From Algoriphagus kandeliae (GTDB lineage: Bacteria; Bacteroidota; Bacteroidia; Cytophagales; Cyclobacteriaceae), in contig NZ_SPSB01000003.1 of NCBI RefSeq assembly GCF_004571135.1, forward strand, positions 310,001 to 374,000: a stretch of DNA of 64,000 nt, written 5' to 3'. The notes under the pieces were generated by a model, which was given only the letters and a program-made list of their open reading frames with translations, was not told the origin of the DNA and ran no database searches. Each line of letters opens with the position of its first letter. Position 1 is the stretch's first letter. Made by a program: the position numbers and the translations under genes. This document shows, in pieces, positions 19,310-27,792 of the stretch.

Positions 19310-21400
19310 TTAGGATTCTTGAGCTTGGATTGCAGTGATTACAACTGTATTGAAAATATCGATAACTGTACAGCCGCGGCTCAGATCATTAACCGGTTTG
19401 TTGAGTCCTTGGAGCATGGGACCAATTGCAATAGCCCCTGTCTCCCGCTGTACAGCTTTGTAGGTATTGTTTCCGGTATTTAGATCCGGGAAAATCAATA
19501 CACTTGCCTGACCTGCTACTTCTGAATTCGGAAGCTTTTGCTTTCCTACAATCGGATCCACAGCTGCATCATATTGGATGGGTCCTTCAATTTTTAAATC
19601 CGGTCTTCGGGATTTAACTAGCTCAGTAGCTGCCCGTACTTTTTCCACTTCCTCCCCAGAACCTGAAGAGCCTGAAGAATAAGAAAGCATGGCAATTTTA
19701 GGCTCGATTCCAAACATCTGAGCCGATTCAGCAGAAGAAATGGCGATATCGGCCAACTGTTCGGAAGTTGGATTGGGCACCACCGCACAATCTCCGAAAA
19801 CAGAAACACGATTTGGTAAACACATGAAAAAGACCGAAGAAACAGTATTCACTCCCGGTTTGGTTTTCACAAACTGCAAAGCAGGTCGAATGGTATGTTG
19901 GGTTGTATGAATTGCCCCGGAAACCATCCCATCTGCGTCTCCCTTATACACCATCATGGTACCAAAATAGGATACATCATGCATCAGATCTCGAGCAGTT
20001 GCCAAGGAAAGTCCTTTGTTTTTTCGAAGCTCATAAAGCGTCATCGCATAATTTTCAAAGTTGGGTGAGCTCGCCGGATCTACGATGTTCACTTTATCCA
20101 AATCCATAGAAAGATTCAGTTTGGAAATAGCACTTCGGATTTCATCCTGATTTCCCAAAATGGTCAAATCCACAATTTCTTGTCGAAGCAACATATCGGC
20201 AGCTTTCAAAATCCGTTCATCGTTTCCTTCTGGAAGAACAATATGTTTTTTGTGACTTTTGGCTCTTCTGACGATTTGATACTGAAACATCCGAGGTGTC
20301 AGAATAGTGGAGTTGAAGGAAGTGATACGTTCAGAAAGGGCTTTTTCATCCACATGTGAATCAAATAGGCGAATGGCCAAAGCAATCTTATCCTTATCAT
20401 TTGGTGAAATTCGGGCCCGAATCTGATTCACCTTAGTGACAACCATGAAGGTCCCATCCTCTACTTGTAAAACAGGTACTACTGTTTCCAAACCTTCAAT
20501 CAACTTGACAATGGTGGATTCCGGATACATACCCCCAGAAACGATTACCCCGGCAACCTTTCCAAAATTTCTGGAAATATTTGCTTGAAGTGAACCTACC
20601 AAAATATCTCCCCTATCACCTGGAGTTACAACCAGTGTATTATTATCTAGTCGATCCAAAAAATTATGCAATTGCATGGCTCCCACGATGGAATGATCCA
20701 CACGATTTGTTAGAAATTCCTTTCCAAAAAGCAATTTGGCTCCCAAAGACTCCATGATTTCCCCCATGGTAGGATTACTCAATTGCTGATGGGAAGGAAT
20801 GACATTCACCAGAATACTTTCGGGAAGCACATAGCGAAGTCTTCTTAAAACCTCATCCAATTTGCTCGCTTGAACTTTATTGGCAATAAGAGTCAAAACC
20901 TGTACTCCCCTAGTCAAATAGCTATTTGCGCTAGCCATTGCCAAATCCACAATTTCCGAAGTAGTTCGATCTGCTCCATTCAAAATAATAGCAGCCGGAA
21001 TTCCGAGATTTTTTGCAACGGTGATATTCCCATCAAACTCTACATTGGTATTGACATCCGTAAAGTCCGTACCCTCCACGACCACAAAGTCCGCCTCCTC
21101 TTTCAAGGAGTTAAATTTCTCAATGATACTGTCTATCAGATAAGCTTCATTTCGCTTATTGATTTCTTTAATCGCATTTTTGCGGGTAAAGGCATACATC
21201 TCCTCATAGCTTTGAGTCAGATTAAACTGCTTGGAAATCAGCTCCAATCGTCTATCTCTGGACTTTTTTCCTCCAGAAATAATGGGTTTGAAATAGGCCA
21301 ATTTCTCGGCTTTACTGGCCAACATATTCATGAGCCCCAAAGCGAAGATAGATTTGCCGGAAAAGGGTTCAGTAGTAGTTAAATAAATTGCATTAGTCAT
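19310..21400 (-). CDS. pta: phosphate acetyltransferase, long form with BioD-like N-terminal domain
   Basis: This 696-aa enzyme makes acetyl phosphate from acetyl-CoA and phosphate. Residues 1-200 form a P-loop, dethiobiotin-synthetase-like domain (TEPFSGKS near the start). A DRTGG-type regulatory domain lies at about 215-330. The catalytic PTA domain spans about 370-690 and contains HKKHIVLPEGNDERIL, the SYSSGSSGSGEEVEKV loop and LIFPDLNTGNNTYK. Length and order match the long, allosterically regulated Pta of E. coli type. It is the first gene of the pta-ackA operon. Upstream is the repeat island 21480-22200, so its promoter must lie in the roughly 80 bp just before the ATG. Confidence 0.96.
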   Translation of the reverse strand: MTNAIYLTTTEPFSGKSIFALGLMNMLASKAEKLAYFKPIISGGKKSRDRRLELISKQFNLTQSYEEMYAFTRKNAIKEINKRNEAYLIDSIIEKFNSLKEEADFVVVEGTDFTDVNTNVEFDGNITVAKNLGIPAAIILNGADRTTSEIVDLAMASANSYLTRGVQVLTLIANKVQASKLDEVLRRLRYVLPESILVNVIPSHQQLSNPTMGEIMESLGAKLLFGKEFLTNRVDHSIVGAMQLHNFLDRLDNNTLVVTPGDRGDILVGSLQANISRNFGKVAGVIVSGGMYPESTIVKLIEGLETVVPVLQVEDGTFMVVTKVNQIRARISPNDKDKIALAIRLFDSHVDEKALSERITSFNSTILTPRMFQYQIVRRAKSHKKHIVLPEGNDERILKAADMLLRQEIVDLTILGNQDEIRSAISKLNLSMDLDKVNIVDPASSPNFENYAMTLYELRKNKGLSLATARDLMHDVSYFGTMMVYKGDADGMVSGAIHTTQHTIRPALQFVKTKPGVNTVSSVFFMCLPNRVSVFGDCAVVPNPTSEQLADIAISSAESAQMFGIEPKIAMLSYSSGSSGSGEEVEKVRAATELVKSRRPDLKIEGPIQYDAAVDPIVGKQKLPNSEVAGQASVLIFPDLNTGNNTYKAVQRETGAIAIGPMLQGLNKPVNDLSRGCTVIDIFNTVVITAIQAQES

Positions 21401-21499
21401 ACGCTGAAAATAAAAATTCGATTTTTATCGGAAACAAAGTTGAGTAGGCTATCCCTAAAAATACCTGACAAAGATCAGTTCACAAGGGGATTTTTTAAA

Positions 21500-21715
21500 T
21501 GATGAATTGAGAAGGAGAAATGATGAATTGAGATTTACGAATTACGATTTACGATGCACGAACCCTCCAAGGGATTGGTAATCATGTAATTAGGGAAATT
21601 CTTAAAACTCCTAATCAGAAAAAGAAAAACCCTTGGAGGGTTTCTTGAATTGAGAAGAAATAATGAATAATAAAAAATGAAGCTTACCCCCAATTGCTAA
21701 CTTTACCACTTTCCA
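21500..21715. repeat. dispersed heptamer-word repeat, copy 1
   Basis: The core is an inverted pair aaccctccaaggg (21561-21573) and cccttggagggtt (21630-21642). The flanks are strings of drifting words such as atttacg/aattacg on the left and gaattgagaag/aataatgaat plus cttccaccttcc on the right. Copy 2 at 21945-22200 has the same arm spacing (69 bases, arm start to arm start) and nearly the same interior. It lies in the 800-bp gene-free stretch between pta and the DUF819 gene. Confidence 0.85.
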
Positions 21716-21740
21716 CCTTCCAACCTTCTTAAAGGTAAAT

Positions 21741-21826
21741 ACCTTCAAAAAAGACCCCATCGGGGTCTAAGTTTGGTAACCCGGGGTAAGACTTTCGACG
21801 GAGGAGAAAGACGCAACCCCGGGTCA
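21741..21826. repeat. palindromic element between repeat copies
   Basis: A short hairpin agacccc/ggggtct (21752-21768) is followed by a 9-bp inverted pair acccggggt (21779-21787) and accccgggt (21816-21824) with a 28-nt purine-rich loop. The GC-rich arms stand out in AT-rich intergenic DNA. There is no coding potential. Confidence 0.6.
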
Positions 21827-21843
21827 AGAGAAAAACATCTCAA

Positions 21844-21899
21844 CAGCGCTGGGCCTTATAAAATGGTAGAAACACGAATATCTATTCCCAGCAAGATGG
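21844..21899 (-). repeat. two-box repeat, inverted divergent copy
   Basis: Read on the minus strand, CCATCTTGCTGG (21888-21899) and CCAGCGCTG (21844-21852) are separated by 35 bases. The same two boxes with the same 35-base gap occur twice at 30457-30513 and 30785-30841. The DNA between the boxes is not conserved here, so it is a diverged member. Confidence 0.6.
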
Positions 21900-21944
21900 C
21901 CATCTTCCGATAGGTAGATAAACCAGGAATGAATAATTAATTAA

Positions 21945-22200
21945 GAATGAGTATGATGAGTTGGGATTTACGATGGACGATCTACGATTTTCGATTTAAG
22001 AACCCTCCAAGGGATTGGTATTCCTGTAATTAGGGGAATTCTTAAAACTCTTCATCAGAAAAAGAAAAACCCTTGGAGGGTTTCTTGAATTGAGAAGAAA
22101 TAATGAATGATGAATGTAGAATGTAGAATGTAGAATAATGAAGTGGAACCCCCTTCTTTCCAACCTTCCCACTTTACCACCTTCTAACTTTCCAACCCCT
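21945..22200. repeat. dispersed heptamer-word repeat, copy 2
   Basis: The inverted arms are 22001-22013 and 22070-22082. The left flank is a run of atttacg/atggacg/atctacg words. The right flank contains tandem gaatgta words (about 22106-22135) and a pyrimidine stretch of ccaacctt/cccactt words reaching the end of the DUF819 gene. The interior differs from copy 1 at only a few positions. It abuts the stop codon of the gene at 22202-23338, so it may also form the 3' end of that transcript. Confidence 0.85.
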
Positions 22201-22201
22201 T

Positions 22202-23338
22202 CTAACTCAACCCTCCCGCGACCAAAAACCCTATATAAGTCCCCAAAGCATTTCCTAGGCTTCCAACCAAAACTCCCGGGATCAGCAAGTCAGGTCGATT
22301 CAGACTTTCAGCAGCGGCGATTGCGGTAGTATTCCCTCCCACATTTGCCTGAGAAGCAACAGCAATTACATCCCAATCCATCTTCAAAAGGGATCCTATT
22401 CCGAAGACAAACAAGCCGTGAATCAAAACCAACAATCCCACAAAAAGCATCAGCGTTCCTGCCAATTCTCCAACCCCAGAAAGTGCACCAATGTCACATA
22501 GGGTCCCTATTACTGCGAGGAAAAGAATAATCATGAAAAATCCCAAGGTATGCTTCCCCTGCAACTGCTGAACAGATGGAAACTGTGCCAAAATCAAAGC
22601 CAATGTCGTCAAGGTGATGATCTCAGGAATAGCAGGAAAATATACCTGAACCACCTTGCTGATAATCATTGCCATCAATCCCAAAGCTAAAATTGAAGCC
22701 AAAGAAGACATGGAAATAGCTTCCACTTGAGGGAGTTTTTCACCCGACTCCGCTGACTTTAATTTCTTTCTGGGAAAAAACTTTTGCAGGTATTTGGGCA
22801 AGATCAAGGTGGCAATAATCCAAGGCGTACCAATCAAATTATCCACCACAGTCGTGGCTGCGAAAAGAGTTCCTTGTTCATTCACTCCGTAACTCAATGC
22901 CACTGCATTGAAATTGATGCTTCCTCCTATATAAGTTCCCGTGTACATCCCGGCCACTGCCCCTGCCAATTCTCCTATCGCAGCTTCAGGTTTTACCAAA
23001 AACCAGGATACCAACACTCCCACAACTGTACCCACGGTACCTATCGCAAACATGAGTAAAAGTGGAATCCCCGCATTTTTCAAACTTTTCAAATCCACCT
23101 CCAAAAGAGCAATAAATATCCCCAATGGAGCCACATATTGAAAAACCCCATCATAAACAGGGCTACCTTCCATGGCTGAAGGGATCAAGCCCACATTGGC
23201 AAAAACAGCACAAATGAGGATGGCCCAGATGGGTGTCCCAACCGTCCTTCCCCAAGAAAACCGGGTCAACCAAATGGCAAAAAACACTCCCAAGCAAAGG
23301 ACAGCAGCAATGAATATGGGATCATTTTGGAAACTCAT
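22202..23338 (-). CDS. DUF819-family membrane protein
   Basis: This 378-aa protein has about ten to eleven hydrophobic helices. The core matches the DUF819 (YjcL-like) family: EVDLKSLKNAGIPLLLMF, AGMYTGTYIGGSINFNAVA, and near the C-terminus SQANVGGNTTAIAAAESLNRPDL followed by PGVLVGSLGNALGTYIG. The family has an internal inverted repeat reminiscent of ion or carboxylate exporters, but no substrate is established. It stands alone; the nearest gene on its strand is pta, beyond the repeat island. Confidence 0.85.
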   Translation of the reverse strand: MSFQNDPIFIAAVLCLGVFFAIWLTRFSWGRTVGTPIWAILICAVFANVGLIPSAMEGSPVYDGVFQYVAPLGIFIALLEVDLKSLKNAGIPLLLMFAIGTVGTVVGVLVSWFLVKPEAAIGELAGAVAGMYTGTYIGGSINFNAVALSYGVNEQGTLFAATTVVDNLIGTPWIIATLILPKYLQKFFPRKKLKSAESGEKLPQVEAISMSSLASILALGLMAMIISKVVQVYFPAIPEIITLTTLALILAQFPSVQQLQGKHTLGFFMIILFLAVIGTLCDIGALSGVGELAGTLMLFVGLLVLIHGLFVFGIGSLLKMDWDVIAVASQANVGGNTTAIAAAESLNRPDLLIPGVLVGSLGNALGTYIGFLVAGGLS

Positions 23339-23458
23339 TTTGGAAAAATAGAGAATACTGGGTTTTAAACTAAACCAGTGATCAAAATAATTTCGAAATA
23401 AAAACCCATTGAATTTCCGGCCGAGATTATTTAAATTTTGAAAATCAACTCTTTAATC

Positions 23459-24301
23459 ATGAAAAAATTTTTAACCGCCTTTGGCCTTGGCTTCATTCTT
23501 TTTGCTTGTAGTCCCAGCGCCGCTCCTCCTGTTTTGACAGAAATATCCACTCCGGGTTATCATCATGGCCGGGTGGTTTGGTACAATCTCGCATCCCCTA
23601 ATCCTGAAGTCTCGAAAAATTTCTACGAGGAGGTTTTCGGATGGACTACCATTCCTTATGGAGATAAAAACCGGGAAATTTGGGTTTTCAAAAACGGAGA
23701 TCAACCTGTAGGCTTAATGGCTAGGTATAACAGCGACAACAATTCCGGAGAATGGATCGGCTCAATCTCAACAGCAGACGTAGACGCTTCAGCTTCAGAA
23801 GCAAAATCTTTAGGAGCAAAAATTCTCAATAAACCCGTCGCAGTAGAAAATCAGGGAACAGTCGCTTTTATTCAAGATCCTCAGGGAGCGAATTTTTCAC
23901 TGATAAATTTGGCGAAGGGTGATCCCGAACCAAAACTCGCCCAACATAATTCCTTTTTGGGAATGGAACTTTGGTCTAATGACACTCAAGCTTCTCATGA
24001 TTTCTATACCGAAATCGCAGGCTATGAAACCGAGATGCGAAAAGAAGGAACAATCGATTATACGGTTTTCAAAATGGGCGATATGAACTGTGCTGGCATG
24101 CTGGCTAATCCTGCCGAAAACGTCCGAACGCACTGGCTTCCGTACATCCGGGTTGCCGATGTGCAGCAGAGTTTAGCAAAGGCGAAAGCAAGTGGTGCTA
24201 CCGTTTTACTCGAACCAAATGCAGGTATCCGAAATGGGTCTGTGGCTATTATCCTTGACCCAACCGGTGCTCCTTTAGCCCTTCAAGTTTACAATCCTTA
24301 A
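23459..24301 (+). CDS. two-domain VOC-family lipoprotein
   Basis: This is a 280-aa protein starting at ATG 23459; a TTG seven codons upstream is less likely because the ATG gives a neat lipoprotein signal (LGFILFACSP, Cys17). Two tandem VOC modules follow (about 35-150 and 165-280), each with the beta-alpha-beta-beta-beta pattern and a closing IxDPxGAxF/LALQ strand. The pair resembles the Cfp30B/27-kDa antigen type. Function is unknown; VOC pairs can bind small ligands or metals. A small lipoprotein gene follows after 10 nt. Confidence 0.85.
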   Translation: MKKFLTAFGLGFILFACSPSAAPPVLTEISTPGYHHGRVVWYNLASPNPEVSKNFYEEVFGWTTIPYGDKNREIWVFKNGDQPVGLMARYNSDNNSGEWIGSISTADVDASASEAKSLGAKILNKPVAVENQGTVAFIQDPQGANFSLINLAKGDPEPKLAQHNSFLGMELWSNDTQASHDFYTEIAGYETEMRKEGTIDYTVFKMGDMNCAGMLANPAENVRTHWLPYIRVADVQQSLAKAKASGATVLLEPNAGIRNGSVAIILDPTGAPLALQVYNP

Positions 24302-24311
24302 TTCGATCATC

Positions 24312-24488
24312 ATGAAAAAGAAAATCATCACATTTATAGCAATCATCGGCATTTCCATGATTTTACCAGCCTGCTCCAATATGCATATGACTGGAGGAGT
24401 AGGATTAAACTTTAGCGGTGGTCCCTATGGCATGCGCGTCACTCCTTCTGTGAATGTCGGCATGTATGGAGGTGGGTATAGATGGTAA
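24312..24488 (+). CDS. small Gly-rich lipoprotein (58 aa)
   Basis: This short gene begins at ATG 24312, ten bases after the VOC lipoprotein, and ends at TAA 24486-24488. The first 20 residues are a Lys-started hydrophobic signal ending LPAC, so Cys21 is a lipobox cysteine and the mature peptide is only 38 residues. The mature part is Gly- and Met-rich (MTGGVGLNFSGG, NVGMYGGGYRW). I do not recognise a family. A terminator-like hairpin follows at 24524-24567, which supports it as a real transcription unit end. Confidence 0.68.
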   Translation: MKKKIITFIAIIGISMILPACSNMHMTGGVGLNFSGGPYGMRVTPSVNVGMYGGGYRW

Positions 24489-24523
24489 AATCAACCTCAG
24501 ATTTCTAGTTTAAATAACAATAG

Positions 24524-24567
24524 TGAGCATTACTCTCTTCACAAGTAAGAATAATGCTCATATTTTT
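24524..24567 (+). terminator. terminator-like hairpin after the small lipoprotein gene
   Basis: Arms tgagcatta (24524-24532) and taatgctca (24552-24560) are followed by tattttt. The position between the small lipoprotein and the sulfatase argues that the sulfatase begins downstream at ATG 24610, not at GTG 24523. Confidence 0.6.
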
Positions 24568-24609
24568 GATTGGGCATTTATTCTGTTGGACAATTCAAAA
24601 CCCCTAAAT

Positions 24610-26190
24610 ATGAAAGCTACACTATTCGTGTTATCCATTTTTCTAGTGAGTTGTATGGGACTTCAGGCCCAGCAAATCAGTGTTTTTGATGAAACCGTCG
24701 TGATCAAGGACAATCTAGAACCTATCATTCCTCGACCTGAGCAGGAAAAAATCGCTGCTCAAAAACTTAAAGACCTTGAATCCAAAATTGGTAGAAAACC
24801 AAACATTCTAATTTTACTAGTCGACGACTTGGGTTGGGGCGATATTGGGGTCAATGGCGGTGGAATCGCAGTAGGCGCCCCTACTCCTAATGTAGACAAG
24901 CTTGCCCGGGAGGGAAAAAGATTAACATCCTTTTATTCAACTCCTACTTGTACTTCTTCCAGAGCCATGATGCTGACTGGAAGACAACCTATCCGAAGTG
25001 GACTTACCCGACCTTTACTCAGCGGGGATAAGGTAAAAACTAATCCTTGGGAGATAGAAGTAACTCAAGCAAAACTTTTGGCCAAGGCCGGGTACAAGTC
25101 CGCTTTAATTGGTAAATGGCATATCGGAGAAGCTGAAAATATGCTTCCTCATGAGGTAGGGTTTGACTACTTCTATGGCTTACCCGCTGTACAATCCGAT
25201 TACACCCAATTTCTCGTAGAGAGACAATATTCAGATATGATCAACAACCCCGAGCTTCACGAAAAAGCATTTCAGCTTCAACCTGAGGGCTTAATTAGAG
25301 GTGTTAAAGGAGGTCCGCGAGAAGTAGCCTTTGAAATAACAAATCTGGATGAAGTTAGAGAGATTGATGAAAGGCTGAAAAATGAATCTATCAAATTTAT
25401 CAATGAAAATGCAGGGAATAATCCTTTCTTCTTGGTTCATTCATTCACAGCCATTCATAATGACACCTACAGCGGAGCGGATTTCATAGGAAAAAGTCCG
25501 GCTGCAATGCCAGTAAAAGACGCCATTGTTGAAATGGATGCTTATGTGGGTGAAATCATGGATGCTCTGGAAAAAAGTGGTGAATTAGAAAACACCCTAG
25601 TCATTTTCACTTCTGACAATGGAGCCAACGAGGATGTATTTCCAGATTCCGGCTATCACCCTTGGAGAGGTGGAAAAGGCACTACATGGGAAGGCGGCGT
25701 CAGAGTTCCGGGAATCGCATACTGGAAAGGAATGATCGAGCCGGGACAAGAATCCAATGAACTAATGGATCTTTCTGATATCTATATGGTATCCCTTCGA
25801 TTAGGAGGTGTTTTGGATCAACTTCCCGATAATTTATACTTCGACGGTATAGATCAGACGCCATTCTTACTAGCTGAAAATGGGCGTTCCCTTCGACAGG
25901 CCATATTCCTTTGGAATTCCACTGAATTTTGTGCAGTAAGATGGAGGGATTACAAAATTCATTTCCAAGTGTTTGAAACTAAAGAAACTCGAAGAAACAT
26001 TGATGCATCTCTTTTGACAAGAATCGGAACCGCACCTTGGGTTTTCAATTTGAATGTAGATCCGAAAGAAATGGCAAGTGAGGGGCATCGTTATTTTGAA
26101 TGGGGCTTACCCGCCATCATCGCTTTTCAAAAACGTCATATTGCTAGCATGCAAAAATATCCGAATACGGACTTAGGTTTGGATTTTTAA
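24610..26190 (+). CDS. sulfatase (arylsulfatase family) with CTSSR motif
   Basis: This 526-aa protein starts at ATG 24610 and has a signal peptide (MKATLFVLSIFLVSC..LQA; SPI cleavage after Ala20 or lipidation at Cys15 are both possible). It has the sulfatase core: VDDLGWGDIG metal Asp pair (72-73), GKWHIG, and a C-terminal TSDNGANE followed by HPWRGGKGTTWEGGVRVP. The residue that must become formylglycine is Cys114 in CTSSR. The common motif is C-x-(P/A)-x-R, so Ser in the third place is unusual. It should cleave sulfate esters from polysaccharides or glycans. A second sulfatase follows 33 nt later. Confidence 0.9.
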   Translation: MKATLFVLSIFLVSCMGLQAQQISVFDETVVIKDNLEPIIPRPEQEKIAAQKLKDLESKIGRKPNILILLVDDLGWGDIGVNGGGIAVGAPTPNVDKLAREGKRLTSFYSTPTCTSSRAMMLTGRQPIRSGLTRPLLSGDKVKTNPWEIEVTQAKLLAKAGYKSALIGKWHIGEAENMLPHEVGFDYFYGLPAVQSDYTQFLVERQYSDMINNPELHEKAFQLQPEGLIRGVKGGPREVAFEITNLDEVREIDERLKNESIKFINENAGNNPFFLVHSFTAIHNDTYSGADFIGKSPAAMPVKDAIVEMDAYVGEIMDALEKSGELENTLVIFTSDNGANEDVFPDSGYHPWRGGKGTTWEGGVRVPGIAYWKGMIEPGQESNELMDLSDIYMVSLRLGGVLDQLPDNLYFDGIDQTPFLLAENGRSLRQAIFLWNSTEFCAVRWRDYKIHFQVFETKETRRNIDASLLTRIGTAPWVFNLNVDPKEMASEGHRYFEWGLPAIIAFQKRHIASMQKYPNTDLGLDF

Positions 26191-26223
26191 AAAACGAAAC
26201 TCTATTTATTTAATTACTTTACT

Positions 26224-27777
26224 ATGAATTCAAAATCAACCACTCGGCTTCTAATGGCATTGGTCGCATGTTTTTTTCATCTCCAAGCCATAGCCCAAGA
26301 AAAACCAAACATCCTAATTATTTTCCCCGATGATGTAGGATGGAGCAATGTAAGCGCCTATGGTCACGGATTGATGGGCTATACCACTCCAAATATTGAC
26401 CGAATCGCAAAAGAAGGAATCATGTTTACCGAACATTATGCCCAACCTTCTTGCACTGCAGGTCGAGCTGCCTTAATTACTGGACAGTATCCTATTCGTA
26501 GCGGGATGACCACAGTAGGAAGACCCGGTGCCGAACTGGGTTTGAAAAAGGAATCTCCAACCCTAGCTGAAGTTCTAAAAGAACAAGGCTATGCCACAGG
26601 ACAATTTGGTAAAAATCACTTGGGTGATCGAAACGAGCATCTCCCTACCGTCCATGGCTTTGATGAGTTTTTCGGAAATTTATACCATCTAAATACTCAG
26701 GAAGAATATCAGCAAGTTGATTACCCACAAGACCCTGAGTTCTTTAAAAAATATGGAACCCGAGGTGTACTTCATACCTGGGCTACGGATGAAGATGATC
26801 CAACCGTAGATCCTCGATTTGGAAGAGTTGGAAAACAGCGAATTGAAGACACAGGCCAACTTTCAAAAGAAAGAATGGAAACCGTAGATGAAGAGTTTAT
26901 AGAGGCTTCCTTTGACTTTATGAAAAGGGCTCAGGAGAATGATAAGCCTTTCTTCGTCTGGCTGAACCCAAGTAGGATGCATATGTTTACCCATCTCAAA
27001 CCAGAAAACAGATACCTAGCAGCTCCTTATACCACAGAACATGATTTTTATGGAAGTGGTATGATGGAACATGACATGCAGGTAGGAATGATTCTGGAAG
27101 AACTTGAGAAAATGGGTGTTCTTGAAAATACCATCGTTATCTATTCTACCGATAATGGCCCTGAACATAGTGCCCGAACACATGGAGGAACCACTCCATT
27201 TAGAGGCGAAAAAATGACAACCTACGAGGGCGGTGCTCGAGTACCTATGATGGTCATGTGGAAAGGTCATATCCCTGAAGGCAAAGTACTTAGAGGAATT
27301 CAATCTCACATGGATATTTTCACCACCCTTGCAGCTGCAGCAGGTGTACCGGATGTGGTAGAAAAAATGAAAAAAGAGCGCAAACAGTATATCGATGGAG
27401 TCAATAACCTGGATTACTGGCTAGGCAAAAGTGATGAAAGTGAGCGCAATAACTTTATTTACTATCACGAATCGGGTATTCGTGCAGTAAGGATCAATCA
27501 GTGGAAATTACACTTTGAAACAAGTGAAAATTACTACGCACCTTACCAGAAGCAGAAGTTTCCGATTATGTATAATATCCACTTTGATCCCTACGAGAGT
27601 TTTGATAACATCACTGATCGGTCAGATATTATTCAAAGAAAACAATTTATCAACGAGCCAATTCAGGAGCTACTCGGTGAGCACATTCAATCCCTTGTAG
27701 ATTACCCTCCCGTACAAAAAGCCGCTACCTATGACTTCTCAGAATTGATGAAGCAGCTACAAGAGGGTAAACAATAA
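26224..27777 (+). CDS. sulfatase (arylsulfatase family) with canonical CTAGR motif
   Basis: This 517-aa secreted protein has a signal peptide ending near QAIAQ. The metal Asp pair lies in FPDDVGW (36-37), and the formylglycine motif is canonical: Cys77-T-A-G-Arg81. GKNHLGDRNEHLPT, YSTDNGPEHSART and the GGTTPFRGEKMTTYEGGARVP block are typical of the family. It should remove sulfate from an extracellular substrate after activation by a formylglycine-generating or anaerobic sulfatase-maturating enzyme; neither is encoded in this window. It probably shares a transcript with the upstream sulfatase, and a large hairpin terminator follows. Confidence 0.92.
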   Translation: MNSKSTTRLLMALVACFFHLQAIAQEKPNILIIFPDDVGWSNVSAYGHGLMGYTTPNIDRIAKEGIMFTEHYAQPSCTAGRAALITGQYPIRSGMTTVGRPGAELGLKKESPTLAEVLKEQGYATGQFGKNHLGDRNEHLPTVHGFDEFFGNLYHLNTQEEYQQVDYPQDPEFFKKYGTRGVLHTWATDEDDPTVDPRFGRVGKQRIEDTGQLSKERMETVDEEFIEASFDFMKRAQENDKPFFVWLNPSRMHMFTHLKPENRYLAAPYTTEHDFYGSGMMEHDMQVGMILEELEKMGVLENTIVIYSTDNGPEHSARTHGGTTPFRGEKMTTYEGGARVPMMVMWKGHIPEGKVLRGIQSHMDIFTTLAAAAGVPDVVEKMKKERKQYIDGVNNLDYWLGKSDESERNNFIYYHESGIRAVRINQWKLHFETSENYYAPYQKQKFPIMYNIHFDPYESFDNITDRSDIIQRKQFINEPIQELLGEHIQSLVDYPPVQKAATYDFSELMKQLQEGKQ

Positions 27778-27792
27778 AAACCTTCATTATTG

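Noticed and set aside
23438-23458. Upstream TTG start for the VOC lipoprotein
   Set aside because: The ATG at 23459 gives a standard lipoprotein signal.
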